Of a DNA stretch of 64,000 bases, positions 24,578-37,145 are shown piece by piece. Position numbers and translations under genes: made by a program. Under the pieces are notes generated by a model. That model saw only the letters and a list, made by a program, of their open reading frames with translations, did not search any database and was not told where the DNA came from. The stretch spans positions 2,108,001-2,172,000 of the forward strand of contig JAHLEZ010000012.1 of the NCBI GenBank assembly GCA_020726505.1, given 5' to 3'. Source of the stretch: Leptodontidium sp. MPI-SDFR-AT-0119 (lineage: Eukaryota > Ascomycota > Leotiomycetes > Helotiales > Leptodontidiaceae). Position 1 is the first letter of the stretch. Each line of letters begins with the position of its first letter.

Positions 24578-24878
24578 GCGAGTCATATTAGGCTTTCTTC
24601 TATGTCTCCTGAGATCCCATTTATGTTGTATTGGAATCGGGAGTACGGATGAATTAATGGGCATCACAAAGGGGGGTGATCACGTGTATCACTGCGTTGG
24701 ACCCTTGCTTTCCTGTTGTTAGGGGCAGAACATGATCCCCTCCTTTACGTGGAGATATTCATATTTGACAATTTGCACTACTATTGACACCTCTAAGGAG
24801 TAAAAGCACAAGAAAAGTTCATATTACGTGTCGATGAAGGAATATTGCGTCATTTGACTTGAAAAAGCAAGGAAATCC

Positions 24879-26880
24879 TCAAGTGCAACAACAGTACAAC
24901 CCTGGAAAGGTGGAATAAGATGTTGGCTTCGCGGGCGGAAGATTGTAGGCAGAATCTATGACCTGCTCGACCTGGCAAATGATTTCCAACATCGGTAGCA
25001 TCTGGTACTCCGGACTCTTCCGTTCAATGCTGGCGAGTTCAGCAGGGGCCATAGAACGTCCCTTGAGGAGGCCATTTTCGAGTTCCACTGATAATGAACC
25101 CAGAAAAGGCTACGACATTTCTCATGCTTTCGGTACTTGCAAAACCCGGGCAGTGAATGATTCAGAGAAAGCAGACCACATGATTCCAAGCCCCCCATTC
25201 ATGTGCCGTGTGGAGCCCTGAAGGATCGAGAGGGAAGGCTGCAAGTGTCAGATGACAGAGGAGATTTTCAACGACAGAGAAAGAATTGTAGATAATAGCT
25301 TTCCTCTTGAAATTTAAGCATAGTGCAGTGGAATGCTTCAGTCATCGTCATGAAAGCTCATGCTCACCGCAATTCTGAGCGGGCGAGAAACAAGCCATCG
25401 TCGCCCACAAAGGCCACTAGCAGCTGCGGCGATAAACGCACGATTGTGGTGATCTGGGTTCTTGAAAGAAAAGCCTTCAAAAGAGGGGGTTTTGGCGCCA
25501 ACCCAGGGTTCCCAATAGTGTGGCAGTCTGCCATAAATGTGTAATTCTCTGAGAGCTGAGGAGCTGAGGAAGGATTTGAGAGAGAGACAATCAGACACCA
25601 GTCTTCTGCCGGTATCGAGAATCTAATTTGGGGTCCATTTCAATGGTCTCATGTCTGTATATATCTCTCCCGGAAACTTGGCCAAAGAAGCTGCTCTGAA
25701 GATGTTGCAATTCTCGACACTTCTCAGGACGGGGAGACGTCATGCTCTGGACAATGTCTATCTCCAGGGGAAGCAAATCAGAAAGGGAAAACATCTGTGA
25801 GCAAGCCAGAAGCCCAAATTCTTGCTGGGCCAACCAAGAAAAGCCATACGAGCATTACGTGAAGGCAAGAAAGCATGAAGATGACGCCCAAAAATCTGCC
25901 GTATTGTTACACGGGTCGTCTATACTCACACTTGCAGCCCGTCCACTTCCCCAGGTTCCTCATCCCGCATTCTTGCCCAACCAGACGATGAAGGTTGCGA
26001 CTCGACCCACAATCAGAAGACACCAGCAAAAGATGGCGGTAACGCAAAAGTCTTACTGAGGTAATACAGACCTCGGGTTCAACTAACCGATGAGGATAGC
26101 TGTTTTTCCTCAAGTCTGGACTTGGACACAGACCGCCCGAGCCTTGGGTTTAAGACAAACATTTTCTCCATTCTGGTCAGATTGAGAGTGACCAATCCTT
26201 GAGATGTCTGTCATTCCATTAGCATCCACTCCAGCCACCGAATTAGTCACAGCGATGAGGGTTCTGCAAAGCAAAGTGTGGTAGCCTGATCCACGCCATC
26301 CGAGCTGGCTTTGACAATGCAGAAATAGCCCCCATGACCTGAAAGAAGCAAGACCGTTACCAAACATCAGATCAGGGACGGGAAGGCAAGCTTGACGATC
26401 TTCTTGGGCTTCGCTGGGACTCAGGGGTTCTGTTCGGTACCGCTCAATGACCGGCATATCGATTTTAGGCAAAAGCCAGAGCTGCGCAGCAAAGCCTCGA
26501 ACTTCCCCATCTTGAACTGTGAAGCTCTGAAAACCTCTAGGATTGGTTCCACGCTTCTGGTATTGACATGGGGATCTTCATGCTCCGTGACAAGTGAGGA
26601 AAAGCGTTCATCTGGACGGCGAGTCGGCGACCTCAGCTGTCTAGACGAAGGAGAAGACAAGCTGTTGCAAGTAATCGGACAATTAATCCTTTAGACGGAT
26701 CCTCCCGGATGATTTCCGCTGCCACTGTGATTATCATGTTGAATGCTGTGGTGGTGTCCTTCTCTTGCGTAATCTTCCTATCAGATGAAGTTGATGATGA
26801 GGTGAGGTTGAGAAGAAGGTACAGTAGGATCACCGTCTGTGCATTGGGCTCGAGGCGGCCAGAGCGCGTGCCCAAAGAAG
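24879..26880 (-). pseudogene. Probable decayed gene, family not recognised
   Basis: Several minus-strand stretches look coding but cannot be joined into one intact protein. One runs 26520 to about 26350 (contains GFAAQLWLLPKIDMPVIERY). Another runs 25833-25603 and can be spliced over about 44 nt to about 25558-25383 (ALRELHIYGRLPHYWEPW). A last stretch lies at 25120-24879 (ends STFPGLYCCCT). Between the last two, the frame ELENGLLKG can be followed upstream but meets TGA and TAG. Splice-like sites are present but phases fail in places. This suggests an old gene broken by point changes; it could also be an intact gene whose introns I failed to resolve. Confidence 0.35.
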
Positions 26881-28496
26881 CAAGACTGCCAAGAGCCAGG
26901 AGCTAATTATATTCCACACATCCTCCTCTGCAACCAACTTCCTCGCATTCCACGTGGAGAATTTAATCTATTTCGCTGTCCATCAGCCGTCTGTCAGCAC
27001 GGGATATCAGACAGAGCAGTGCACATTCCCAGATGCGAGATGCGAATGGAAGCCTCGTCCTGTCTATCCGCTCGTGTTCATCCGGAATTCGAGGCTAGCT
27101 AGGAGTTGGAGATGAACGATCTGGACCACACAAAGACCAGCTTCTACGCAACAACGGACAGGAATATGAATGATCCATGATTATATCAAAGGATTAAACT
27201 GTCTTTGTCGGTCCCGGGGACATGAATATTCCTTCGCTATACTTCCTCAGTCTTAGCCGGCCGGTACTGGGCAAATGTAGCGTGTATTCTCAGCCGCTTC
27301 ATGGTTTCCAAAGTCAATATACAATCAGATCTATTTTTCGAACGTCCCCAATCTCGCTGCTCTGTCTTGATTAAGCGGCTGCCAGATCCATGTGTTTTTC
27401 ATTGCCACTTTCGGTGGGGCTGGGCGTGGCTGGATCTGGGAATAAGTTCTTTGACAGTTCGGAAAGACCAATGTGCCGTCTATGCTCGTATATGGTGTGG
27501 AAGCAAGATTGGTTCTTCAAGGTGTGTGCCATATGTGACTGTCGGTCTGTCAGCTTGCCCCTTGACCTGGACGGCTACGCCTTCGAAGACAACCAGATTC
27601 TATGCTCGAACTCACGGACTTCATCACACCATCTCGCTCGAAACCGCAAGGCATCTTACACAAGTCGAAGAGAAACCTTCCTGACTTCCACTTCATCGAG
27701 TGGTGCTGTTCACTCATCTTTCATGATTTACTGGAAGGTGTTTCGTATCGAATTTGAGTACCCCCAAATTTTCCACTTTTGATTGTATCCAGGCGGAACA
27801 GAGCCTCCAGATACTCTCTAGACACCCCCTGATGGGTACCTGGACTTGATTTTGGGAAATTTCTATGGATATCACGCAGATGCGTCAACTCAGCCTTGGT
27901 ACATGCCAAGTTCTGTCCCGCGTCGAGTGGCGGTCAAGCGGTTGTTTACTTGCCGCTTAGTGGAGTATTCATGTTATACCCTTGGATGCATATGCTGAAA
28001 GGATGACATGGCACCGAATCCGAACGCAACGTCCTCAAGAACGAGCTACTTGCAGAAGCACATGCATGACGTTCCCGTCCATGCTTCTCGAGACCTCGAT
28101 CCAATCGTGGAGTCAAGCAGGAACGGGAGTTCTGCCCGTCTTCGCGATCATCTTTGCCCATGGGTGCAGCGATACATGCAAGCAGGCTTAAATATTTTCT
28201 GCATGTGGACTGGACTCTGGTATCTGGGCGAGACACGGCTGGAGTTCTTCCTCTCGGCCCTAGAGGTTGTCCGAAATCCTATTTTGGAAGAAGATCTTCA
28301 TGTCTTATACTCCTGCTATACGAGAATCAACACGGGGTGTTCAAAGTTGGGCTTAAGCAAGGCTGGATGTGCTGCCTTCAAGTCCTTCTCGGAAGTTGAT
28401 AAGTAGCAGATACCCCCTCATTCTCCCTCAGCCAACTTCACCGACTCGATTGTTTGTTTTTGCCCAGATTAATTTGGATCAATAGCATCTTTAGCC
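26881..28496. other. Intergenic, laccase upstream region
   Basis: ORFs at 27390-27782 and 28008-28406 (plus) are open for about 130 codons each, but neither shows a domain, signal peptide or clear splice context. I regard them as unproven. The last few hundred bases should hold the laccase promoter; no clear TATA box was seen. Confidence 0.35.
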
Positions 28497-31050
28497 ATGC
28501 AATACGCTGTGCTCATTACCCTGCTCTTGGGTTCTCTGGTCGCAGGTCAAGGTAAAGCTTCAGCCTCCGTCCCCATAAACTTAAAACTGACTTCATCTCT
28601 AGCTACTTACCCGGAACTGCCTCCCCAGTACCTCCTCACTACCAACCCTGTTACTGTGAGTAATGATCTTTGCTGTTCATCGAATTTCTCAGCGCATCGC
28701 CTCGCGAATGTTTGTCTCGAAGCATCTACCACATTGAGCAAGTTGGCCATGCTTTTGTCATGGATTGTGTGCTGTACACTCTCCAATCCCCTTCACACAA
28801 ACGCATGGCGAGAATGCATTTTGTCTCTCCTTAATTCGAGCGGTTTTGATACATTCTGACCTTTTTACAGCCTCTGCCTCAAGGCTTCCCATGGGGTGCG
28901 AAGACCGCGAATAACACCAATGTTTGTAAGTCAGCTCCTTCAGCAAAGCCTATCGCTTCACAATGCTGACTCCAGCCCAGACAGTGAGTTACCAACCGAC
29001 TGCTATGACTAATCTCATTATCTAATCATGACACCTACTCAGCCGGTATGAGACACATCCTATTTTTGTGTCATCAGTCCATACTGACTCGACTTAGATC
29101 CTCCTCATACTGGGTAATTTTGACCGAATCTGTCAATCACGACACCTTCCAGCTAACTCTTTGCAGAGTCATTAGGGCTTATGACTTCACGATTACCAGA
29201 GGATGGGCAGCTCCAGATGGATACTACAAAGATGTGATGTTGGTGAACAACCAATTTCCAGGGCCCCTCATTGAGGCAAATTGGTGTGCAGTCTCTCATC
29301 CATTATATGCGTTCTCACTGACAGTTCTATATAGGGGCGACACGATCCAGGTAACAGTCCACAACCAAATTACTGCTCCTGAAGAAGGTACTGCTCTCCA
29401 TTGGCATGGTATTTTGCAGAAAGATATGCAGTGAGTACTCGCACCGGTTCTCGGTTAGGGGCTGACATCAACGGCCAGATGGATGGATGGTGTTCCAGGT
29501 GTTCAACAGTGCCCAATCGTCCCAGGTGGCAGCTTCACCTACTCGTTTCTCGCGGATCTTTATGGAACTACGTGGTATCACTCACATTATTCCGGTCAAT
29601 ATGCCGGTGGTGTCGTTGGGCCTCTGATCATCCATGGCCCCAGTACGGTCGCATACGATACTGGTTAGTAACATAGCACAGACTTTAAGCTGCTTCTCTA
29701 ATTGTATCCAGATACTGGACCGATCATCTTAAGCGACCATTACCATCGCGAGTACTTTGACATTGTCAAGGACACCATGTCCACAGATATCAACAAAGTC
29801 GTAAGTTCTGTCCGGCCTCCCCAGTATACCGCCAGACTCACAGCTGTCGCTAGATCCAATTATCAGACAACAATCTTATCAACGGCAGAAACAACTTTGA
29901 CTGCGCTAAAGTCGCTGCAGGAGATACACGGCAGTGCTTTAGTAACGCCGCAACCTCCAAGTTCAGATTTTACAGTGGCAAGGTTCACAGGCTTCGCTTA
30001 ATCAACGCTGGCGCAGAAGCCATTCAAATGTTTTCAATCGACGGACATATCATGAAAGTTATTGCCAACGACTTCGTTCCTATCTTACCCTACGATACAA
30101 AAGGTTCGTTCAGAGCCCTATACTGATTGATATCGACCGATCGCTAACCTACGTAGTCGTCACATTGGGCGTGGGCCAAAGGACAGACGTACTTGTGCAA
30201 GCGCAGACGGGGACACCAACTCCATTCGTGATGCGGTCGTACATCGCCTCATGTTCCCTATTCAATCAGCCGGTCGCGAAAGCAATGGTATACTACCGGA
30301 CGCAAGACGCTGCCGCCGCAATGCCCAATACAACTCCCTGGCCTGAATTTACATCCGCAGTCGCTAATCAATGTGCCAATGTAGGCGCAACTTATCCGTT
30401 CTAAAAACAGTTCACCCTCGCTAACACCTCATCAGGATGCCTTGACGTTGACGAAACCATGGTATCCCATCACGCCAGCAGCTACTCCATCTACGTCCCG
30501 TAATGTAGCTATCAATTTCGGCCAAAATGCAAGTGGACACTGGCTCTGGACAATGGACGGCTCCTCGTTCCGCGTCAACTACAACCAGCCCGTCCTGCTC
30601 CTCTCCAAGACCGGCAACAACTCTTTCCCAACCAACTGGAATAGTTACAACTTTGGTTCCAATGCCACGGTACGAATTCATGTTCAGAATCCAGGATTCG
30701 CAGCCCACCCCATGCATCTTCACGGTCACAACTTTTGGGTTCTAGCCGAGGGAACCGGGACATGGGACGGGACCACTGTCGTCAATGCTGCCAACCCCCA
30801 GCGTCGCGATACACAGATTGTGCGTGCTGGTGGGTATCTTGTTATCCAGGTTAATCAGGATAATCCTGGTGCCTGGCCTTTCCATTGCCATATCGCCTGG
30901 CACGTTTCGGCTGGTCTTTATATCACGGTTCTGGAGCGGCCTGCCGATATCGCCAATCTTCCTATTCCATCCATCATGGCTCAGACCTGCAGAGACTGGG
31001 CTACATATACAAATACCACTGTTGTGGACCAGATTGATTCTGGTTTGTGA
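28497..31050 (+). CDS. Secreted asco-laccase (multicopper oxidase), 13 exons with two 3-nt exons
   Basis: Oxidises phenolics with reduction of O2 to water at a four-copper centre, outside the cell. Exons: 28497-28551, 28603-28655, 28871-28925, 28981-28983, 29043-29045, 29098-29113, 29167-29283, 29335-29430, 29479-29663, 29712-29800, 29854-30103, 30157-30380, 30436-31050; total 586 residues. Signal peptide at 1-17. Copper motifs: HWHG (123-126), HSH (167-169), [10 protein letters not shown] (473-482), [12 protein letters not shown] (532-543) with Leu543 as likely T1 axial residue. The C-terminus DSGL is the tail known from ascomycete laccases. Exons 4 (ACA) and 5 (CCG) are needed to read VYTDPPHTG in frame; flanking introns have consensus donors, branch points and acceptors. 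Exon 3 follows an unusually long 215 nt intron. Confidence 0.93.
28981..29045 (+). other. Two consecutive 3-nt microexons of the laccase gene
   Basis: ACA (28981-28983) and CCG (29043-29045) are each flanked by complete introns of 55, 59 and 52 nt with donors GTAAGT, GTGAGT and GTATGA and branch-like CTGAC, CTAAT and CTGAC. With phase 1 before each, codons TAC, ACC and GAT are split across introns, giving Y-T-D before PPHTG. Leaving out both keeps the frame but loses one or two residues; using the alternative acceptor at 28975 breaks the frame. Confidence 0.8.
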
Positions 31051-32025
31051 TGCAGTTGCATGGGCGTTTTGTTCTCTTTTCAGCAACCAGGGGCTTTTTT
31101 TTGTACCTTTGATCTGGACTTGCAATTGAAAAGCTGCAGTATGTTGACGATGATGTTTCATTTCTAAATACTACGTACCCACGGCCTATTTTCAGTACAC
31201 AGTAATGTTGAACTTCTTGGTAGGAGAAGATATAATGCTACGTGAATTTATCTCGATTTGCCCTTTTCGCCATTTGGAGTTTGATACAAATGAATCTCAT
31301 TTGCCATATATTCAATAACCACTGAGCCAAGAGCAGGACATATCGTGTGCCTCAATGATTCATCCAGCGTGTGGTTTGAGCCTGCCGTGACACCACGCAG
31401 AATAATTTCTCGATGGCTAGCCTACTGAACCAAGACATTTGGTAAAAATTTGGGGGAACGAAGGAGGCATTTTTGTGTTTTGCGGTGTAATGCAAGCTGA
31501 ACAATTAATCTTTTAGGTACACAACGATTAAGTTGACACAGAGTCTCATCTTAATATTTAAATCCTTCCAAATCCCAGAGAAAAATGATACACTAATTAA
31601 CATCGCCATCAACTCGCCCAAGCACGATACGATGAAACTCAAGATGCACGACACACCGGCTGCAGGAAAATTGCAAGAATAAGGAGCACGATGGCCAGCC
31701 TAAACTATAATAGAGAATGGATAGTTCGATAGGTGCATAGGGTATGCTATTTGAGAAAGAAAATTGTCCAGGATGTCACCAGCTTCGAAACACAAATTGG
31801 GAGGTATGAGAGTAGCGTCATCAAAAAGAAAGCTTGCTGCTTCAATTGAGAATATCTCCTTAGGAAAAAGCATCATACCTTAATTCTTGACTCATAGAAT
31901 AAGTTACAACAGGTACTTTCCATTTCATATTATTAGTTCAAAAATTTAGATCAAGGCGATGGTTCAGTTGAAAACAATGAAATGAATTCAGTACTAAATC
32001 CAACGCTAACAAAGCAACGCAAGTA
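31051..32025. other. Intergenic, nothing recognised
   Basis: AT-rich spacer between the convergent laccase and SRR1-like genes; it should hold both 3' ends. No gene or repeat recognised. Confidence 0.4.
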
Positions 32026-33934
32026 TTACTTTACGGTTTCGGCCTCTTCCCCGTGTGCTGGTTCATCAATTTGTGGTTTGCGCACATAAAGATGAAGCTC
32101 TCGTATCCAGCCATATGGAACGTTCCTGTTGGTACTTTTTAGCACCCATGGCTGGCTGAGGTCAGGGAACAGCGGGTAGCAGTCGTACTCATCCTCCAAC
32201 ATCTGCGCTTGATCTGTGGGTTGTCTTTGATTTGTATAGCTAGCAAGTCCCTGTGACTTTTTACTGCGTGGAAACATAGAAGTAACTCACATGCCCATTC
32301 CCGGAATTTTAATATTTTTGTTCTCCCCGTCCTCGATGACCTTGATGTGAAACCCATAGGGCGGGAATAGCTCTATCTCCATGCCTGTGTAACTCTCGCA
32401 TTTACCCAGGGTGATAATTGCTGCTGGTCTGGTAATCTCAAAGACACGCTGGATTATGGGCGTGCTGGCGTGAAGATCGACAAGTAAAGTCGACTCGCTG
32501 AGCTTCAACCGGTGGAAGCCAAAGCCGCTGTTGAGAACGGCCACATTCATGTTCGAAGCCCTTGCAGCTTCCGCATCTTCTTCGCTGTACCCGGGATCGG
32601 AAAGGTAGATTGGAATATCTTTTCGGTTGAGATTCTAGAGCGTATTTCGGGTGAGCACCACGGCCGCATGTTGAGTTTGACACATTAGACCATAATTATC
32701 TGCGAAAAAAACGTTATGTACCATGCGTTTGCCTGAAATTCCATATTTAGCATTTGCGGAATATCTCAAGGAGCCTCCTCCAAGCGCTAATTATGATCTT
32801 ACTGAACTGGATGTCTTTTCGATGATTGTTGATGAAACAAGACAGTTCTCGGGCGAGTTTGGTGGCCCCGAACATTGCCATCGTGTCATGGAATCGAGGT
32901 ACGATGACGGACTTGTTCACTCTATTGTGCCAATAGGCCTCTTCCCAAATATCTTGGATTTTCATCCTAGGAAAGCACTCCTCAAGTACACTATCTAAAT
33001 CGTAAGTATGTAGGGTCACCTAGCTATCCAGCACACTTACTTGTAGGGCATGGAGATTGGCTCCTTAGGCTTTTCCAAAATGACTTTCTTCTCCTTCACT
33101 GCCTCTTTAAGCAAATTTTTTTTTTTTTTTTTTTTTTTTTGGAGATTATAATAGAGGTGTCTGCCTTCTGGAATAGATTCTGGTGGTAGAAATTTGTTCT
33201 GGCAATGATCTGTGCGTCTCTCTCGCGACTCGATAGCGTTTGGAGAACTTTTCCAATGCAGAGGCTCTTGCATTAGTTTTTAATATGGATTCGACTCTTT
33301 GTGTCCAGCAGGCTGATATTTATATCCCTCTGGTCCATATCTTCCGTCTCCAGCTGGACAAGGAGGTGGCCATGTTTTCTGTTGGAGTTTTAGAAAACTC
33401 TTCCGCACAGAGCGCCTTGTGACTTACAGCGGCGTATATGTACATTTCTTCATCACTGAGCTTCCCCTTAGCTTTAGATGCTTCAGTCTCTTGTCTTTCG
33501 GGTTGCTTTCCTTTGGAATCTCCGGCCTGGGAGCTTCTGCTTCCTGGTCTGTCGCTAGTGACCTTCTTTTCTTGGCCGGTACTCTTTCCTGACTTGACAT
33601 TTTCGGCTGAATTTCTCGGTTGAATAGTTGTCTTAGATGCCTCTTTGCTCGATTGACTGCTGCCAGGTCGATTGCTTGTGGACTCCTTCTGTGTAGCTGG
33701 TTTTACTGGTGTCTTGTCTTTCGACTCCGTGCCTTTGGTTTTACTACTGCTAGATCCGCTGCTCCCAAGGTTGAGGCAACCAAGGCTTAGGCTTCCGACA
33801 CCACCGGTACCAGTTTCCTTTTTCGATTTGGTCTGTTTCTCCTCCCTTAATGAGGACTTTTTGTCTTTGGATTTACTACTGCTAGCCTAAGTCTCTCTCT
33901 CATAGCCCTTTCTATCGGAATCCTTCGATACCAT
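32026..33934 (-). pseudogene. SRR1-like domain protein gene broken by three in-frame stops
   Basis: Five exons join in phase on the minus strand: 33934-33428, 33378-33041, 32990-32803, 32699-32291, 32239-32026 (552 codons). The N-terminal 170 codons are Lys/Ser/Gln-rich low complexity; then YGPEGYKYQPAGHKESNPY; then an SRR1-like region with QHAAVVLTRNTL, DIPIYLSDPGYSEEDAEA and TPIIQRVFEITRPAAII. SRR1-like proteins are linked to circadian or heme control in other eukaryotes; their function in fungi is unclear. Stops: TAG 33887-33889, TAA 33280-33282, TAG 32635-32637. All splice sites are intact, so decay looks recent. Each stop could come from CAG or CAA by one C-to-T change. The first stop might instead be removed by a 45 nt intron right after the ATG. 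Confidence 0.75.
33116..33140. repeat. T25 homopolymer (poly-Lys on the coding strand)
   Basis: Twenty-five T residues lie inside exon 2 of the SRR1-like gene; on the minus strand they read as about eight consecutive Lys codons in a Lys-rich segment and keep the frame. Confidence 0.85.
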
Positions 33935-34539
33935 TGTTAGCCAAGGGTCAGACACTATATTGTAGAAAGTTAAGGTCAATGCGTCTTGTCGTTCTTGTGA
34001 AAATGAGGTCCTGGATGAGGTGTGCAAAAGATCAAATATGCCGAGGCTGCTTTGAAGATAGATATCGGTTTGGAAAACTGTGGAAGTGTGTTGATGTTGG
34101 GGGATAATTGATACCTATGCGGGAAGTTTTCCTTTTATAGTCCGTTCAATAGCTGTCGAGTCAATGGTCAATTTTTGAAGCCAGCTAATGCAGAAGCAAT
34201 GCATAGCTGTGATTGTGTTGTGTTCAGTAGACTTGATTGACTTGCAGGTAGCAACAATTATTCACAACTTTTAGCTTCCGGGCCAATCAAGTGATTAGGC
34301 AAAGAAATTCGAAGAAAAACTGAGGTGTTGAAAGTTAATTTTCAACATGTGTTATATTTACTTCAGGGCTACTTTGAACACAGTGGTTTGTGTATAATTT
34401 AGTCGTCGCTGTCGCTGTCGGCTCGTGGTACAAGGTCGTAGGTACTACGGGAATTTGAATAGCCTTGTTTGAACGGGTTTAAAACGACTCGTGGTGTGGT
34501 ATTTGAGGAATAATAATAATTTCTGATTACAGTACTAGG

Positions 34540-34977
34540 CAACTGATATTATCCTTTTACCCGAATCACACCAAAACGCTACCTTTCCCACTCTCTCTAA
34601 TATACGCCACAATTCTTTAAATTAATATTCCTTTAAGGTATATAATCTTTTTAATAATTCCAATCTTTTATAATATTACGATTTCTAATTAAAAATTAAG
34701 AGTATAAGATTCTGATGGGTCTCAGTGTGACGTAGTATTTTTGAGCCACATTTTGCGGGTAAAGTGGCGTTTTCAACCCACTACTATCTTTATCTTACGA
34801 TAAGCTTTTTATATAACGCTTAAAATAAATTCTGAATTGACAAAAGTTTACTTAAAACTTTATTTAAGAAGGGGAAAATAAGACTTAGAATTTAATTACT
34901 AATTAATAAGTGGGTTAAATTAACGATTGTTTGGGGCGAGTTTTGGTGTGTTTTGGGCAAAAGGTTAATATCAGTTG
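34540..34977. mobile_element. AT-rich element with about 38 bp imperfect inverted ends
   Basis: The left end begins CAACTGATATTATCC (from 34540), and the right end read backwards begins CAACTGATATTAACC (from 34977). The match continues through CCTTTT-CCC to CACACCAAAAC with only a few differences. The interior is strongly AT-rich with no coding capacity, and a second imperfect inverted pair (AAAACGCYAC-type) lies at about 34573-34590 and 34763-34782. It looks like a degenerate nonautonomous DNA transposon, possibly altered by RIP. No target duplication could be fixed. Confidence 0.7.
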
Positions 34978-35302
34978 ACGGTGACTGTACCAAGTTAAAC
35001 AAGAAGGTGGATATTTTACAGAGGAATTTCGATTCCAATCCCAGCACCGAATGTTGTGGGCGAAGACTCACTGTCCTCAATTTGAGCCATTTGATGTGGG
35101 GCTGTGGCACAGTATCTGGTGTATGACTGCAGGAGCAGTCACAGTTGTGACTCTTACTCGGTACTGTGCTCGAGCCTCAAGACGGCTTCTTTTTAGATTT
35201 CAAGTCCGACCTTCTGTTTTGTCTCATGGTCGATATCCTAAGTCGCCAGGTTAATTGCCATTTGCAGTTCACATTTTCAGCCTTTCAGACCAGTCGACAA
35301 CA

Positions 35303-37145
35303 ATGTCTTCAGCACTAGAGCTATTGATCCCAGAGCTCCTGGATCTCATAGTGAATAATCTCAAAAATAACTATGCAGCAATCAGCCGCATGGTTCAATG
35401 TAGCAAGTGTCTCTACAGTCGTCTCAAGCCCATGCTGTATGGGTCGCCAGCTGCTTTGGAGCGAGCGATGCGGAGGGCATGCAAGGCTGGAAATGTACAG
35501 ACTATCCAAGTAGCTACTTCCTATGGGGCCGAAGTGAGCGCAATTGGACGGTACTATCGCTGCTCAACTCTGAAATTAGCAGCTGAAAGAGGTCATGCGG
35601 AGGCTTTCGACCTGCTGGTGAAACTGGGGGCAACTTTCAATTATTCGAACGTCACATTAAGTCCTCGTTTCTCTAGACTTTTATGTTCCCCAGTCAAAGA
35701 GGCGGTGCTATTCTCATTTCTCAAAGCCGGATTTGCATCAGTACCAGGCATCGAGCTTTCACTTTGCTCGGTCATTCGGACTGGAGGATCACCAGATCTG
35801 GTCCAGGCACTTCTCGATCATGGCCTCAACATTAATCGGCACGAGCGAACAAACGGACACCACATCATTGTAACGCCTTTGTCAACGGCCATTATGGAGA
35901 ACAGGATGTCTATATTCGATGTACTCACTGAGAGGGGTGCCGATATTCATGGCACAGAGAAGTGCAACCCCTTCAAGAAAGCGGTTCCATACCCCTTCCG
36001 AGAACCACTACACCTTCCTATCTACGCAGCGGCGGTGTCTATGGCAAAGTATGGAAGCACCGCAATGATAAAACGCTGCCTTGATCTAGGGGCCGATATC
36101 AACCGCCGTTCACACACCCGGGCACACCCTTCTGCTTTTGCTGTTTGCACCACGCCGTTGCTCATGTACCTCAGTGCCATTGAGAGTTGGAACCCCAATG
36201 CAGAATTTTGCCCTATTGATGGACTGGCATATCTTCTACAGCATAACGCTACGTTAGAGCTTCAACATGCAGCCACACATCGGCGAATTGACAATGACTA
36301 CGTCGAGACTGTGTCAGCAATCGAGGTGCTTTTAGACAAGTGGGGTATCAAAAAGCTGAGCAACCCGGAATTCTTCGCCACGATCGAGTTTCTCATCGAA
36401 ATGGGAGCCGGCAAGAATAACTACAACAAAATCCTGACCAAGTATAGGGACAGCCAGGAGAAAGACGGCGAAGAGGATGGCCCGCTTCCCCATGTTCTGA
36501 CACACTGGACTCGGTTCGTGGATCTCTTCGTCAAGCGACATGCCAACACCTCAGATCCAACAGCAAACGAAGCTCTGCTTCGGAATATCTTACTACGAGA
36601 TCGCCCATACGAAGTCTTTAGGGAGATTGACCGCTGCACAGTCCGCTGTCTTATCAGAGCAGGAGCTGACATCAATCACATCTGAACGCGATGGCCCTAC
36701 AATCCTGCACGAAGTCTGCGGCTACCGCAACCTGAGGATGTTCTCCCACCTATGTGGTCATGATGATGCCTTCACCTGTGGGCCTGTACGTCGGATGTGC
36801 TCATATTTCTCCTTTCTCCACGACATCGGGGCTGATCCTCGCATCGTTGTGAAAGGGAAATCACCAGTGGATGTCTTGCTAGAACCCACTCATCGATCTT
36901 TTCGTCTCTCTGCTAGTGGGGAGAAATATCTAGTTAGACTGGGGAACATCTTACTGGGGAAACCGGACACGTACAGTCTATCGTATCTAAAGTCCTCAAA
37001 TATGTCCAAAACATCGGAAAAGCCAGACTCTGTTTTGCGGCTGCAGGACCTAAGCGACGGGAATGTTTTCATGCATCATGCTCCCCATTGCAATTGCAAG
37101 TGCTCAACATCTCAGCCTTTCCATCTCGCTGGTCGAGGATTATGA
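35303..37145 (+). pseudogene. Ankyrin-repeat (F-box-like start) protein gene with a frameshift
   Basis: ATG 35303 opens an unspliced frame that ends at a TGA at 36683-36685 after 460 residues. The start LELLIPELLDLIVNNLK resembles fungal F-box-like N-termini. Ankyrin-type repeats follow: LKLAAERGHAEAFDLLVKLGA, LVQALLDHGLNIN, FDVLTERGADIHG, MIKRCLDLGADINR, and finally CLIRAGADINH. Directly after the stop the next frame continues the same protein (RDGPTILHEVCGYRNLRMF, FLHDIGADPRIVVKGKSPV) to 37145. The junction lies near 36675-36690 and has no GT-AG intron. So either one base is gained or lost in the genome or assembly, or the gene now makes a protein lacking the last about 150 residues. Confidence 0.75.

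Noticed and set aside
28008..28406. 132-codon ORF upstream of the laccase
   Set aside because: Starts with Met and is Leu-rich, but shows no recognisable family or coding context; kept only as unproven intergenic ORF.
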